The translations under genes were made by a program, and so were the position numbers. DNA of 64,000 nucleotides, taken from assembly GCF_016213215.1 (NCBI RefSeq), contig NZ_JACRAW010000043.1:1-64000 (forward strand), written 5' to 3'. The notes beneath the pieces were generated by a model. It saw only the letters and a list, made by a program, of their open reading frames with translations. It was not told where the DNA came from and ran no database searches. Positions 9,095-17,386 of this stretch are shown here, piece after piece. This DNA comes from Bradyrhizobium sp. Its GTDB lineage: Bacteria; Pseudomonadota; Alphaproteobacteria; Rhizobiales; Xanthobacteraceae. Numbering within the stretch: position 1 is the stretch's first letter; each line of letters opens with the position of its first letter.

Positions 9095-10480
9095 TCAGAA
9101 CTGGAAATACAAAAACGGAATGACGGTCCGGCTTTGCATCAGCCAAAGCGAGCACAGCCAAAGCAGGAGAGTGAGCCCGAAGGATGGTCGTCTCGCCATC
9201 GATCCAACGATCGGCCATCGCTTTTCGGCTAGGGGCAGATAGATCAGTGCGATGCCGAGCACCAGAGTGACGATTTCGGTTGGCCTGACGAGGGCGATGA
9301 AGGCCGGTGACATCGCAAGTCCGTTAACGCCCCATGCCCCGCTGAACATCGTGCCGGCGGTTTGCCAGTCCTGCGCCCGAAACAGCAGCCAGCCCATCAT
9401 CACAAAGGCGACGGTCAGGACGTGGCCCAGGACGGCAGGAATAGTTGGAAGCCGCATGGCGTCCCAAATCCGGCAGGCGACGAGGCCGATGCCGTGCCAC
9501 ATTCCCCAAATGAGAAAGGTCCAGCTGGCGCCATGCCAGAGGCCGCCAAGGGCCATGGTCACGAGCAGATTGACATTGGTGCGAACGCGGCCGACCCGGT
9601 TTCCTCCCATGGGAATGTAGAGGTAATCACGCAGCCAGCTCGACAGGCTGATGTGCCAGCGCCGCCAGAACTCGGTCAATGACGTGCTCAGGTACGGCCG
9701 ATCGAAGTTCTCAGGAAATTTGAGCCCGACCATGAGGCCCAGCCCGATCGCCATGCTGCTGTACCCCGCAAAATCGAAATAAAGGTGCAGGGTGTAGGCA
9801 AGAACCGTGATGAGCACGTCCAGGCTGGACGGCGAGGGAAGAGAGTATCCGCCATCCACCAGTGGCGCCAGCGTGTCCGCAATCAGCACCTTCTGCGCAA
9901 AGCCCAGCATGAAGCGGCGCAGGCCCTCGGCAAATTCGGCGGGATCGAAAGTTCGCGACTTCAGCCGCTCCGCAACCGACTGATATCGGACGACCGGGCC
10001 CGCGACCAGGTGCCCGAACATCGCCTGATATGTCGAATAGATGACGAGGTTTGTCTCGGCTGCGACAGTTTTTCTGAACACGTCCACTGAATAGGAAATC
10101 GCGCCAAAAACGAAGAACGACAAGCCGATCGGCAGCGGAATTGCCGACCAGTTCTTTATTGGTGCCCCGAGCGAGGTGGCGCTCTCGACGAGAAGGTTGG
10201 CATATTTGAAGCAGAGGAGGCTCAAGAGCGGCAGCGCGATCGCCATGAGCAGGGCAATTCGGCGCTCCCGGCCGAAGCTCTTCGAGATCCACAGGCCGGT
10301 GAACCACGACCAGCAGGCAATGCCCACAAGAAGCGGCACGAAGTCGAACCGCCACCAGCCGTAGAACAGCAGGCTGAACAGCAGGATCGTCAGGTTTCCA
10401 AGCGCACTTGGAACGAGCGCATAGGCAAGCAGAAACAGCGGCAGAAAAATGAAGACAAAGGAATCGCTGACGAAGACCAT
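9095..10480 (-). CDS. MBOAT-family O-acyltransferase (AlgI-like)
   Basis: A polytopic inner-membrane protein of 461 residues. It has the MBOAT signature FWRRWHISLSSWLRDYLYIPMGG near 275-297 and the invariant His in GGLWHGASWTFLIWG near 325. In alginate and cellulose acetylation, AlgI/WssH-type proteins pass acetyl groups from a cytoplasmic donor across the membrane to AlgJ/AlgX-type enzymes, which is exactly what is encoded next. The length matches AlgI (about 470-520 residues), slightly shorter. Confidence 0.88.
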   Translation of the reverse strand: MVFVSDSFVFIFLPLFLLAYALVPSALGNLTILLFSLLFYGWWRFDFVPLLVGIACWSWFTGLWISKSFGRERRIALLMAIALPLLSLLCFKYANLLVESATSLGAPIKNWSAIPLPIGLSFFVFGAISYSVDVFRKTVAAETNLVIYSTYQAMFGHLVAGPVVRYQSVAERLKSRTFDPAEFAEGLRRFMLGFAQKVLIADTLAPLVDGGYSLPSPSSLDVLITVLAYTLHLYFDFAGYSSMAIGLGLMVGLKFPENFDRPYLSTSLTEFWRRWHISLSSWLRDYLYIPMGGNRVGRVRTNVNLLVTMALGGLWHGASWTFLIWGMWHGIGLVACRIWDAMRLPTIPAVLGHVLTVAFVMMGWLLFRAQDWQTAGTMFSGAWGVNGLAMSPAFIALVRPTEIVTLVLGIALIYLPLAEKRWPIVGSMARRPSFGLTLLLWLCSLWLMQSRTVIPFLYFQF

Positions 10481-10492
10481 AAATCTGGCGGC

Positions 10493-11395
10493 CTAGCGCT
10501 CTCGAAAGGGCTCGGTTTCGTCGAACTGACCGACGAGCGCCAAGCCGCCTGCCGCCTCGATCAAGAACATGCTGTAGTGGTCGCCCGAGCGAAGCTGGGG
10601 CAATGCGGCAGCCGCGCTTCGATCGTTGCAGATTGCCTCGAGCTTGGCCTGGACGGGGTTGATGGTGCGCGATTGCACCGATCCAAAGGTGGTTCCGTTG
10701 AAGACCACAGGGCCGTCCGCAATTCTCAAGGAAGCCTCGCAGTCTCTCACGAGACTGTAGAATCGAAGTTGCGCCTTCAGCTCGTTCGAGCTCTCGTTGC
10801 CTTCGTCGACCAAATAGGCCGACAATCCCGAAGGGCCGGGTGCAATAAAGATCGTTGAAAACCGGTCCGCCGGAGGAATCACCTCCTCGGCCACTGCCGC
10901 GCCGTTTACCGACAGCTTTACAGGCCTGCCGCCGGGGAGGGCACGGTATCGGCTCGCGACTGCAGCGCCATCGAGCTGGATGTCGGTGGTGCCGATATGA
11001 ACTTGCGCTGGGAGACTCAGTTGTTGGCTCAAGACGACGCGGACAAAGGCGTAGCCCGCCGGCGGACGCGGTGCGTACAGCCTGCCGATTTCCTGGGCCT
11101 TGCATTCATTTGGCAGAGCCAAGATCAAGAAGCTCAGCACAGCCAGCAGAGCTTGTCCCCGCAGCTTGACATGGCGAAGGCCTAGGTGGGTTGTGCTGGC
11201 AAGGGGAGATCGAAAGAACACAATTACGCTCCACGCCGGGGGACCGGGTCGCCAGAGCTTGGTCGCCCGGTACACATCGACCCGACGGTCATACCATCCA
11301 ACTCGGGAGCCGGAAAATTGTCTGGGAGCCAAAAGAACCACGTAGTAAATGCCGGCGCCCTCGAAATACCGAAGTCTCTCAATTGGCGTTCCCAT
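10493..11395 (-). CDS. AlgF-like periplasmic acetylation protein (start uncertain)
   Basis: The body resembles AlgF, the periplasmic adaptor of alginate O-acetylation: GRLYAPRPPAGYAFVRVVLSQQ after a signal peptide (hydrophobic LLAVLSFLILALPNECKAQ), and SGDHYSMFLIEAAGG near the end. The longest frame is 300 residues, but its first 60 are not signal-like. A GTG at 11221 would give 242 residues with an Arg-containing N-terminus before the hydrophobic core, closer to the usual AlgF size of about 215. It is the first gene of the acetylation operon, 12 bases before the MBOAT gene. Confidence 0.62.
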   Translation of the reverse strand: MGTPIERLRYFEGAGIYYVVLLAPRQFSGSRVGWYDRRVDVYRATKLWRPGPPAWSVIVFFRSPLASTTHLGLRHVKLRGQALLAVLSFLILALPNECKAQEIGRLYAPRPPAGYAFVRVVLSQQLSLPAQVHIGTTDIQLDGAAVASRYRALPGGRPVKLSVNGAAVAEEVIPPADRFSTIFIAPGPSGLSAYLVDEGNESSNELKAQLRFYSLVRDCEASLRIADGPVVFNGTTFGSVQSRTINPVQAKLEAICNDRSAAAALPQLRSGDHYSMFLIEAAGGLALVGQFDETEPFRER

Positions 11396-11523
11396 AATCC
11401 CTGTCAGTCGTAAAACGAATAAATGCCAGGGCGGGCTTGGGCTTGTTCAGTTCCTCAGGCAAAGGTTAATATAGCGCTTGGCGTTTATGCTGAGGGCGTG
11501 AAGATTCGCCGGCGGGGGATTGC

Positions 11524-11808
11524 ATGTCGAAAGTTGTCGCGGCTTTTTGCGGAATAAGCCTGCTGTTGGCTGTCAGCGCGCATGCAGCGCCGCTAAATCA
11601 GGGCCAATCCGCGCTTGCGCCTGCCCCACTGGCGGAGCAGGTAAAGGTTATCTGCGATGAAGCCGGTCAATGCTACCGACCGCCCAAGCGGCGGCTTACG
11701 GCGCGGTGGGTCTACGGCGACGGCAATTTTTATGGTCCTTACACCGAGCCCGGATATTACGGTAATCCCAGACTGCGCTATCGCCTGCTGCCGTATTGGT
11801 GGTGGTGA
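11524..11808 (+). CDS. Small secreted protein, Tyr/Trp-rich tail
   Basis: A 94-residue protein with a clear signal peptide (cleavage near AHAAP, residue 21). The mature part has one cysteine pair (VICDEAGQCYR), a basic stretch PPKRRL and a C-terminus rich in Gly, Tyr and Trp ending YWWW. This type of small secreted protein is common in Bradyrhizobium-like genomes but has no assigned function. GGCGGGGGATTGC precedes the ATG. Confidence 0.6.
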   Translation: MSKVVAAFCGISLLLAVSAHAAPLNQGQSALAPAPLAEQVKVICDEAGQCYRPPKRRLTARWVYGDGNFYGPYTEPGYYGNPRLRYRLLPYWWW

Positions 11809-12528
11809 GGTCATTCCCTCAGGGGTCGACCATTGTCGCTGATCAGCGCTTGGGACGAGCGCCGATCGCGCGATAGTCCGATTGCTTTCTGGTACCGAAC
11901 TGCTGGCCAGCACTCGGCTTGCGCGACATTAGCGTGCCTTCGATTGACGAACTTGCAATTTTTTGGAATGATAATTCCGTTTTGGATATTCAATAATTAA
12001 ATCCGCGGGGGCTTAATACGAAAAGCGGCCGGCGCCGACATTTTCCACGCGGAACGTGCGCTCATCGCCGCCGGTATCACGTGAGGTCAGCGTAGAAGCA
12101 GGTGAGAGTTCGCTTCTGACGACGTGCTTGGCTCCCTCCGGGAAGGCCTTTTGTCGGGCCTGCACATTGGAGGTAAGTGCATTGGGGCGGGTTCAGGGCA
12201 TTTTTGCTGACCTAAGGCGCCTGCAGGCAGCGCTGGAAAGCATTGCCGCTGATCTGGATGCGATGGAAGGACGACAGCATCCTCTGCTCCGAGGTGCGGC
12301 GAAGAGATTGCAGCCGCGCCCAGCTCGCAGCATCGAATCGTTCGTCCAGAATTTCGCGTTCGTTATTGAACGCAAGTCGACGAACAAGATGTAGCCTTTG
12401 TGAAGGACTCCGGCCCTTTGTGACCGGATCTGCCTGATCTTGCTCGGCTCGAGCTTTCTAGCGGCAGCCCCGCTTCCGACCAATACGACGGAACGAATGG
12501 CCCGCGGCCCGGTTGATCGGCCGGCGGA
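11809..12528. other. 720-base stretch without a convincing gene
   Basis: Both strands have only short frames with no signal peptide, no domain and no good ribosome binding site. The AT-rich part 11940-12000 contains the inverted repeat GGAAT-GATA-ATTCC at about 11964-11977 followed by GTTTT, a weak terminator-like element. A plus-strand frame at 12056-12394 (112 codons) cannot be excluded, but nothing supports it. Confidence 0.4.
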
Positions 12529-12837
12529 GTGCGCATCATGAGAACGCAAGCTGTCATCGTTTTGGCCGGCATCATCGTTTCGCCTGCGATTGTAAGCGCC
12601 CAAGTCAATATGCGGTACGATCCACAGGCGAACGGCCAGTATAGCGGGCGGGTCGATACGCGGGTGGACGGTCGTGCGAGTCGCAATGAAGGATTGCCGC
12701 CCAGTGCTGCGGACAAGGGATACGGCAAATACGAAAATCCCATCCGTCCCAGTGATTGCTGGGAGGTGCAGGCAATGAACCCGAACGCGCGTCGCAGCTG
12801 GCAGCGACGCGTTGAGCGCGCTTGCAACCCTCCGTGA
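12529..12837 (+). CDS. Small secreted protein of unknown function
   Basis: A 102-residue protein with a signal peptide (hydrophobic residues 7-22, cleavage after IVSAQ). ATGAGAACGCAAG at 12538 offers a second start three codons in. The mature part is polar and Arg-rich, with two cysteines (SDCWEV and ERACNPP) likely to form a disulfide. It lies alone between two gene-poor stretches. No family was recognised. Confidence 0.5.
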   Translation: MRIMRTQAVIVLAGIIVSPAIVSAQVNMRYDPQANGQYSGRVDTRVDGRASRNEGLPPSAADKGYGKYENPIRPSDCWEVQAMNPNARRSWQRRVERACNPP

Positions 12838-13255
12838 CATCTAGCGTTTGCGAGCTCTCCGGAAGCATTCATCAAGCTATGAGCCTTTTCCATCCCTCGG
12901 AGCAGCCCTCGCTCGCTCGGGTTAGCGCAGGCGGCGGGCCATGGGTCCGGAGAGGGGCCCGATCGCTAGGCCGGCGGTGATCGCCATTTAGTGGAAGGAA
13001 GGCGCCTCCGTCGATCGTGGCGCGGTCACGACGAGGAGAACATGTCCGGATTCGTGTGCTGATAAATCCTGCAGCGCTTGTTTTAATCTTAAACAACCCT
13101 AGGAAAACCACAAATCGTACTGCGATTGGGTGTCTTGATTGTCGTAAGTTATTGTTAAATCTTGTATTTGCCAATGGCCATTGACTAGCATTTTCATTTG
13201 TCATATCATATTACCCCAGATTGATTATTTATTATTTTGAGTTGAGGAGTTTCAA
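12838..13255. other. AT-rich leader of the PEP-CTERM gene
   Basis: This 418-base stretch changes from ordinary GC content to markedly AT-rich sequence from about 13060 to 13250, unlike the rest of the window. No gene was found on either strand. It should hold the promoter of the PEP-CTERM gene: a ribosome binding site GAGTTGAGGAG lies just before the ATG at 13256, but no specific regulator site can be named. Confidence 0.5.
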
Positions 13256-13963
13256 ATGCGTACACGTTTAATCTTCTCAGCCTGCCTATTAGGTGTTCTC
13301 GTGGCCCCGTCCAAGGCGGATGCCCACCTTTATTTAGTGGGGGCTTCCGACGTCACCGCTCAGGGCTTTGGAAATGCCAACCGCATCATCACGTTCGATT
13401 CGCAGGGCAACGACTCAACCGAGACCGGTTCGACGACGGTAATCAATGGGGTTTTGACCTTCTCAGGTGATCTCGCGGAGCCCACGAGCGACAATCAAAA
13501 GTTCGGGGCCCCGACTCTCTCTCAGTTGAATTGGACCAATGCTTCGCAGGTTCAATTGCTATTCAATGCGAATGAGGGGCAGGCTGCACAAGATAAGCCC
13601 ATCAACATCGATACTCTGACGCTGAGCTTTTACGACAATATCGGGGCGGTCTACTCCATCAGCACAATTCAACCTATTTCGTTCTTAAGTGGCGAGCCCG
13701 GAAATGGCAGTGCTGGATACGCGATCGCCGTCTCAAACGATGAGCAGGCCTTGCTCAATCAATTCGTTTTCAATCTCGCCGGTTCGAGTTCCTTCCGGAT
13801 CGGCATCTCGGCGAGTCTGTCAGATGTGAATGGGGGGGCAGACAGCTTCAATGCAGTCGCTGCCGTTCCCGAGCCATCAACCTGGGCCATGTTCATCTTG
13901 GGTTTCGCCGGCATCGCATTACTGGCCTATCGAAGGCGCAGCACGGCCTCCCGGCCAGCCTGA
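13256..13963 (+). CDS. PEP-CTERM (PEPxxWA) sorting-domain protein
   Basis: A 235-residue exported protein. Signal peptide about residues 1-23 (ending SKADAH), a beta-rich low-charge middle, and a C-terminal sorting region: VPEPSTWAMF, a hydrophobic helix ILGFAGIALLAY, then RRR. This tripartite tail is processed by an exosortase, which removes the tail and releases or anchors the protein at the cell surface. Exosortase genes usually sit in exopolysaccharide loci; none is in this window, although an acetylation/export operon lies 1.9 kb away. The AT-rich coding region suggests a different origin from its neighbours. Confidence 0.8.
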   Translation: MRTRLIFSACLLGVLVAPSKADAHLYLVGASDVTAQGFGNANRIITFDSQGNDSTETGSTTVINGVLTFSGDLAEPTSDNQKFGAPTLSQLNWTNASQVQLLFNANEGQAAQDKPINIDTLTLSFYDNIGAVYSISTIQPISFLSGEPGNGSAGYAIAVSNDEQALLNQFVFNLAGSSSFRIGISASLSDVNGGADSFNAVAAVPEPSTWAMFILGFAGIALLAYRRRSTASRPA

Positions 13964-14106
13964 TAACGATCTGGGCGAGGAGACGAGGGCTCAAATTCGA
14001 GCGCATCTCCTGATCGGAACGCATGAGCAGGAGCCGAGCATCGAGCCCGCTTTGATGCCGGGCCGCCACGAATTGACTCCCGGCAGCTGATGTGTTGCCG
14101 CTGTTC

Positions 14107-15186
14107 TCAGCGATGCGCCGCAAGCCATGCAAGGATGTTCGGCCAGATGCTCGCGTAAGCCTCGCGCCCCACAAGAATTCCGAGGTGCTGCAGCGCGACT
14201 CCAGTCTCGCCTGGGTATTTGATGACGGAGATATCCTTTGTGGGCAGAGCGTCAAGGAGGGGGTCGATTGAAGCGAGCGGTGCAACCTCATCCGCCATAT
14301 TGACGACCGCAAGTATCGGAAGATCAAGACACGACGGCCCAACGGCGCGACCCCGAACAGTAAGGACGCCTCGGCAGAACCGGTTTTCCCGATAGAGCCA
14401 TTCCAGAATCTGACGAACCAGCCTGCCGGGAAGTGCGGCTTCGTCGAGCGCCCAGCGCTCGACCCGCGCGTGAACTTCCAGCGCCCGTTGGTCGTTCATG
14501 CTCGCTGCCGCATCGACCAACCGCGACCATACGAACGCCTGTGGCGAAGCGAACGCGCTCGCTTGCGAGAGTAGGGAGCCTGGCACGACGGTGGTCTCGG
14601 CCAGATCGGGCGGGATCATGGAGACGAGGGCATCGCGGAATTTGCTCGTCGCCGGCTGAAAGCATAAAGGGGCGCCGAGAAGCACCAAGCCGCGAATGGA
14701 GTGCGGTTCGCAGGAACTGAATATCGCGGCCAACGTCCCGCCAAGCGAGTGACCGAACAGGAAGGGCTTTTTCTGGTTCGGCTCGCCCGAGATCCTGACT
14801 ACACATTCGGAGATGGCCTGCGTGCATTCATCGAACCCGACATGTCCACTGGTCGGCGTGGGTGGGATCCATTCAGTGAGGTAGACGTGCAAACCGTGAT
14901 CCAGGCAGTAGCGGATGGCGCTGGCCGTCGGCGCAAGATCCCAGATATACGGTCGCTTGATGGGCGCTGCGACAATGAGCAGCGAAGCCTCTGCGCCGAC
15001 GCTCCCGTAATCTCGCAGCCGCCAATGAGGTCCGCTGGCGAGTATCTGGAACGGCCGCTCGGCTGGATCAAATCCGATCGTTCCCAGGGCCTGTCCCTGT
15101 GCGCAGCGCAGGAGGTCGAGGGCTGCAAATTGGACGTGTCTCAACACGTCCATCAGGGCCGGCTCCGTTCGCGGATTTGCGGGCAT
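14107..15186 (-). CDS. PhaC-like alpha/beta hydrolase with Ser nucleophile
   Basis: A 359-residue cytoplasmic alpha/beta-fold protein related to polyhydroxyalkanoate synthases: VERWALDEAALPGRLVRQIL, ILAVVNMADEVAP and GVALQHLGILVGR near the C-terminus match the PhaC pattern (the catalytic Asp and His regions). The nucleophile elbow is FGHSLGG with Ser147, where true PHA synthases have Cys (GxCxG). It is therefore more likely a hydrolase, depolymerase or transacylase than a polymerase. It follows the GroEL relic by 16 bases with GGAGCCGGAG before its ATG, and a FixK-type box lies upstream, so low-oxygen expression is likely. Confidence 0.72.
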   Translation of the reverse strand: MPANPRTEPALMDVLRHVQFAALDLLRCAQGQALGTIGFDPAERPFQILASGPHWRLRDYGSVGAEASLLIVAAPIKRPYIWDLAPTASAIRYCLDHGLHVYLTEWIPPTPTSGHVGFDECTQAISECVVRISGEPNQKKPFLFGHSLGGTLAAIFSSCEPHSIRGLVLLGAPLCFQPATSKFRDALVSMIPPDLAETTVVPGSLLSQASAFASPQAFVWSRLVDAAASMNDQRALEVHARVERWALDEAALPGRLVRQILEWLYRENRFCRGVLTVRGRAVGPSCLDLPILAVVNMADEVAPLASIDPLLDALPTKDISVIKYPGETGVALQHLGILVGREAYASIWPNILAWLAAHR

Positions 15187-15202
15187 CTCCGGCTCCCGCG
15201 AG

Positions 15203-15355
15203 TCACGAGCCGAGACGCGCCTCGTAGAGGCCTTTCAGCAAATGATCGTGCGACCTGGGGCCGAGCGTAACGCCGATCGCGTCGGCGAGCGGGGACGCGC
15301 CACGTAACACTTTCTCTCGCGCTGCCGAATGAAACAGGACCTGTTTGTGGGGCAT
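15203..15355 (-). pseudogene. groEL relic: N-terminal 50 codons only
   Basis: A 50-codon frame reading MPHKQVLFHSAAREKVLRG, then ADAIGVTLGPRSHD. It matches the GroEL N-terminus (K-V-x-F...ARexxLRG...LADAVxVTLGP). After TLGPRS the similarity stops and the frame ends at TGA, where intact GroEL continues for another 500 residues. It is thus a deletion remnant of a chaperonin gene. Intact GroEL paralogues starting MxHKQVLF are known near PhaC-like genes in other proteobacteria (recalled, not searched). Whether the short frame is still translated is unknown. Confidence 0.7.
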
Positions 15356-15501
15356 TTTGCACCTCGGATAGCGATCGTCTGGCTCGTGGGCTCACAGAAG
15401 CGCGATTTGGCCCAAAATCATCGGCCAACAGCATGGCGCCAAAGAGCGGCCATTCTCTCCATCGACTGCTGAAATGGTACGGATCGAAGACGCTGGCAAT
15501 A

Positions 15502-15515
15502 TTGATTTTGATCAA
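15502..15515. promoter_or_regulatory. FixK/FNR-type box, perfect TTGAT-N4-ATCAA
   Basis: TTGATTTTGATCAA is an exact match to the FixK2/FNR consensus palindrome. It lies about 150 bases upstream of the groEL relic and PhaC-like gene on the minus strand, and about 180 upstream of the GST-like gene on the plus strand. The minus-strand unit is the more likely target, since PHA-related genes are often microaerobically induced in rhizobia. The rest of 15356-15655 shows no gene. Confidence 0.65.
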
Positions 15516-15690
15516 GGTCTCGGCCTGAGCCGGCGCTGACCCTTTTGCAGCAGTTCATCGTGCAACAGATGTTCCTTGGTCGCCTGGCAGGGACGGGAAG
15601 GTTCGAAGTGCGGCGCTGAAGACTACTTGGAGATCAACAATTCTCATCATACGCTTTGCAGGCCTGCAAAGAGGTCAAGAGAACGATCGA

Positions 15691-16702
15691 CATGATTGAA
15701 GCGCGCTATAAGCTCATAGGCTCAACCGCTTCGCCCTACGCCATCAAGCTGCGCGCGCTGATGCGCTACCGCCGAATTCCTTTCGATTGGGTCATCATGA
15801 CCAAGGCTCTGCGCAAGCAGACCGGGCATCTACGCCCAAATCTGATTCCGGTCCTGCAATACCCGGACGGCACCTTTCGCGGCGAAACCACCGCGCTCGC
15901 TTACGATCTGGAAGCGCGACATCCTGGCCGCTCGGTCATTCCCGAAGACAGGGCGCTCGCCTTCATCTGTGATCTCCTCGAAGACCTCGCCGACGAATGG
16001 GCGGTCAAGCCTTTGTTCCTGTACCGGTGGTGGGCACCGGAGGACCAAACCTACGTCTCGCGATGGGCGGCCGAGGAATGGTCAACCTCGGAGGCGGAGA
16101 CCGGCAGCCTAGAGGAGATCGAGGAGTTCCGGCAGCGGCAGATTTCGCGCATGCCTATCCTGGGGGCTACCGCCGAAAATAGGCCGCTGCTCGAGGAAAG
16201 CTACCGTCGGATTTTGGCCGCCTTCGAGCCGCACGTCGGAATGACAAAGTACCTGTTTGGCAGCCGGCCTTCGCTCGCTGATTTTGCCTGGTTCGGCCAG
16301 CTCAGCGAAATGGCGACCGATCCCACGCCGATGCGGATCATGCGGGAGAAGGCGCCGTTCACCGAACACTGGGTCCGGCGGCTGGACGACGCGTCGGGGG
16401 TGGAGGGCCATTGGTACCCACGCAAGCAGGCACTCAGTGGATGGACTGAGGCGCTGCTTGAGATCGCAGGCGAACTCTATTTGCCGTTTCTTCTCGCCAA
16501 CGCGGAAGCCTTCGCCAGGGGACTCGAACGGCTGGAGATCGAGGTGTGGGGCCTGCCGTACGCGCTGGCGCCGTTCAAATATCAAGTGAAATGCCTGCAA
16601 CAGCTGCGAGACAGGTTCGCCGCGCTGAACGTCGAACAGCGCAAAGCGCTTTGGCCGTTGTTGGAACGCACCGGTTGCTGGGAGCCGCTTGCGAAATCGT
16701 AG
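15691..16702 (+). CDS. Glutathione S-transferase family protein
   Basis: About 337 residues from the ATG at 15691; a start at 15656 would add 12 residues. The N-terminal thioredoxin-like domain reads LIGSTASPYAIKLRALMRYRRIPF, with Pro in NLIPVLQYPDG as the cis-Pro that contacts glutathione and GETTALAYDLE as the gamma-glutamyl site. A helical C-terminal domain follows (residues about 90-220), and the last 110 residues are an extension. Substrate unknown. It is convergent with a DsbA-like isomerase that may also use glutathione. Confidence 0.72.
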
Positions 16703-16745
16703 CGCGCCACGCGCGTATCGCACCGCCAGCGGTTCGCGGTACGTC

Positions 16746-17375
16746 CTATTTCCGGTAGCGGCTGCCGAGCGCGGCGGCGATGCTTTGCGGATCCTGGATG
16801 CGCTCAATAAGCATGTCGATGCGATCGCCGCCCCAGAACAATTCGCCGTTGAAGACCATGGTGGGCACGCCGAACACGCCGAGCGCTTCCGCTTCATCAA
16901 TGATGCGTTCGTGCTCCGCGCGCGCCGGACCATGGACATAGTCCTCGAATTCCTTGGCTGAACCGCCCAGGGAAGCGATCACGCCGGACATCTCCGATAG
17001 CTCATCGAGCTCCAGGTCGTGGCTCCAGAAACGGCGAAAGACCGCCTCGTGATACGCGCGGAAGAAGCCGTGGCGCTGCGCAAACAGCATGCCGACGCTC
17101 GAATAGAAAGCGTCGTAGATCCGGCGCGGACCCTTCATGGTAAGCCCTTGCGCATTGGCAAAGCGCCGCGCGTCCATATAGGCATAGCGCACCTTTCGCC
17201 AAAAGTGGGGCGTGCGCTCCTCGACAGTGCCCATGAATTCGGCCACACGCAGCGTATAAGGCAGCCATTCAAGTTCGACCCCGTGCTTCTCTTCGAGCTC
17301 GAAGAGTCGCTGGTTGGCCACGAAAGCATAGGGGCTCTTGTAGTCGGTGTAGATGCGCACGCGTGGCTTCTGCAT
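16746..17375 (-). CDS. DsbA-family protein, 2-hydroxychromene-2-carboxylate isomerase-like
   Basis: A 209-residue cytoplasmic protein of the thioredoxin/DsbA fold. IYTDYKSPYAFVANQRL near residues 8-24 has Ser in place of the CxxC motif, as in glutathione-dependent hydroxychromene carboxylate isomerases, and FGVPTMVFNGELFWGGDR contains the cis-Pro and the usual GxDR end. It is the last gene of the minus-strand operon with two CoA ligases and a Baeyer-Villiger monooxygenase, so it probably acts on a ring-cleavage or ketone intermediate. The exact reaction is not predictable. Confidence 0.75.
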   Translation of the reverse strand: MQKPRVRIYTDYKSPYAFVANQRLFELEEKHGVELEWLPYTLRVAEFMGTVEERTPHFWRKVRYAYMDARRFANAQGLTMKGPRRIYDAFYSSVGMLFAQRHGFFRAYHEAVFRRFWSHDLELDELSEMSGVIASLGGSAKEFEDYVHGPARAEHERIIDEAEALGVFGVPTMVFNGELFWGGDRIDMLIERIQDPQSIAAALGSRYRK

Positions 17376-17386
17376 CGCTTAGACCC

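Noticed and set aside
12056..12394. A 112-codon plus-strand gene
   Set aside because: No ribosome binding site, signal or family could be seen; it may be real but is not supported.
12193..12840. A 215-codon minus-strand gene
   Set aside because: It runs opposite the small secreted protein gene at 12529, and has no recognisable domain or start signal.
15153..15515. A 120-codon minus-strand gene upstream of the PhaC-like gene
   Set aside because: Another frame in the same place encodes the recognisable GroEL N-terminus, and this frame has no similarity or ribosome binding site.
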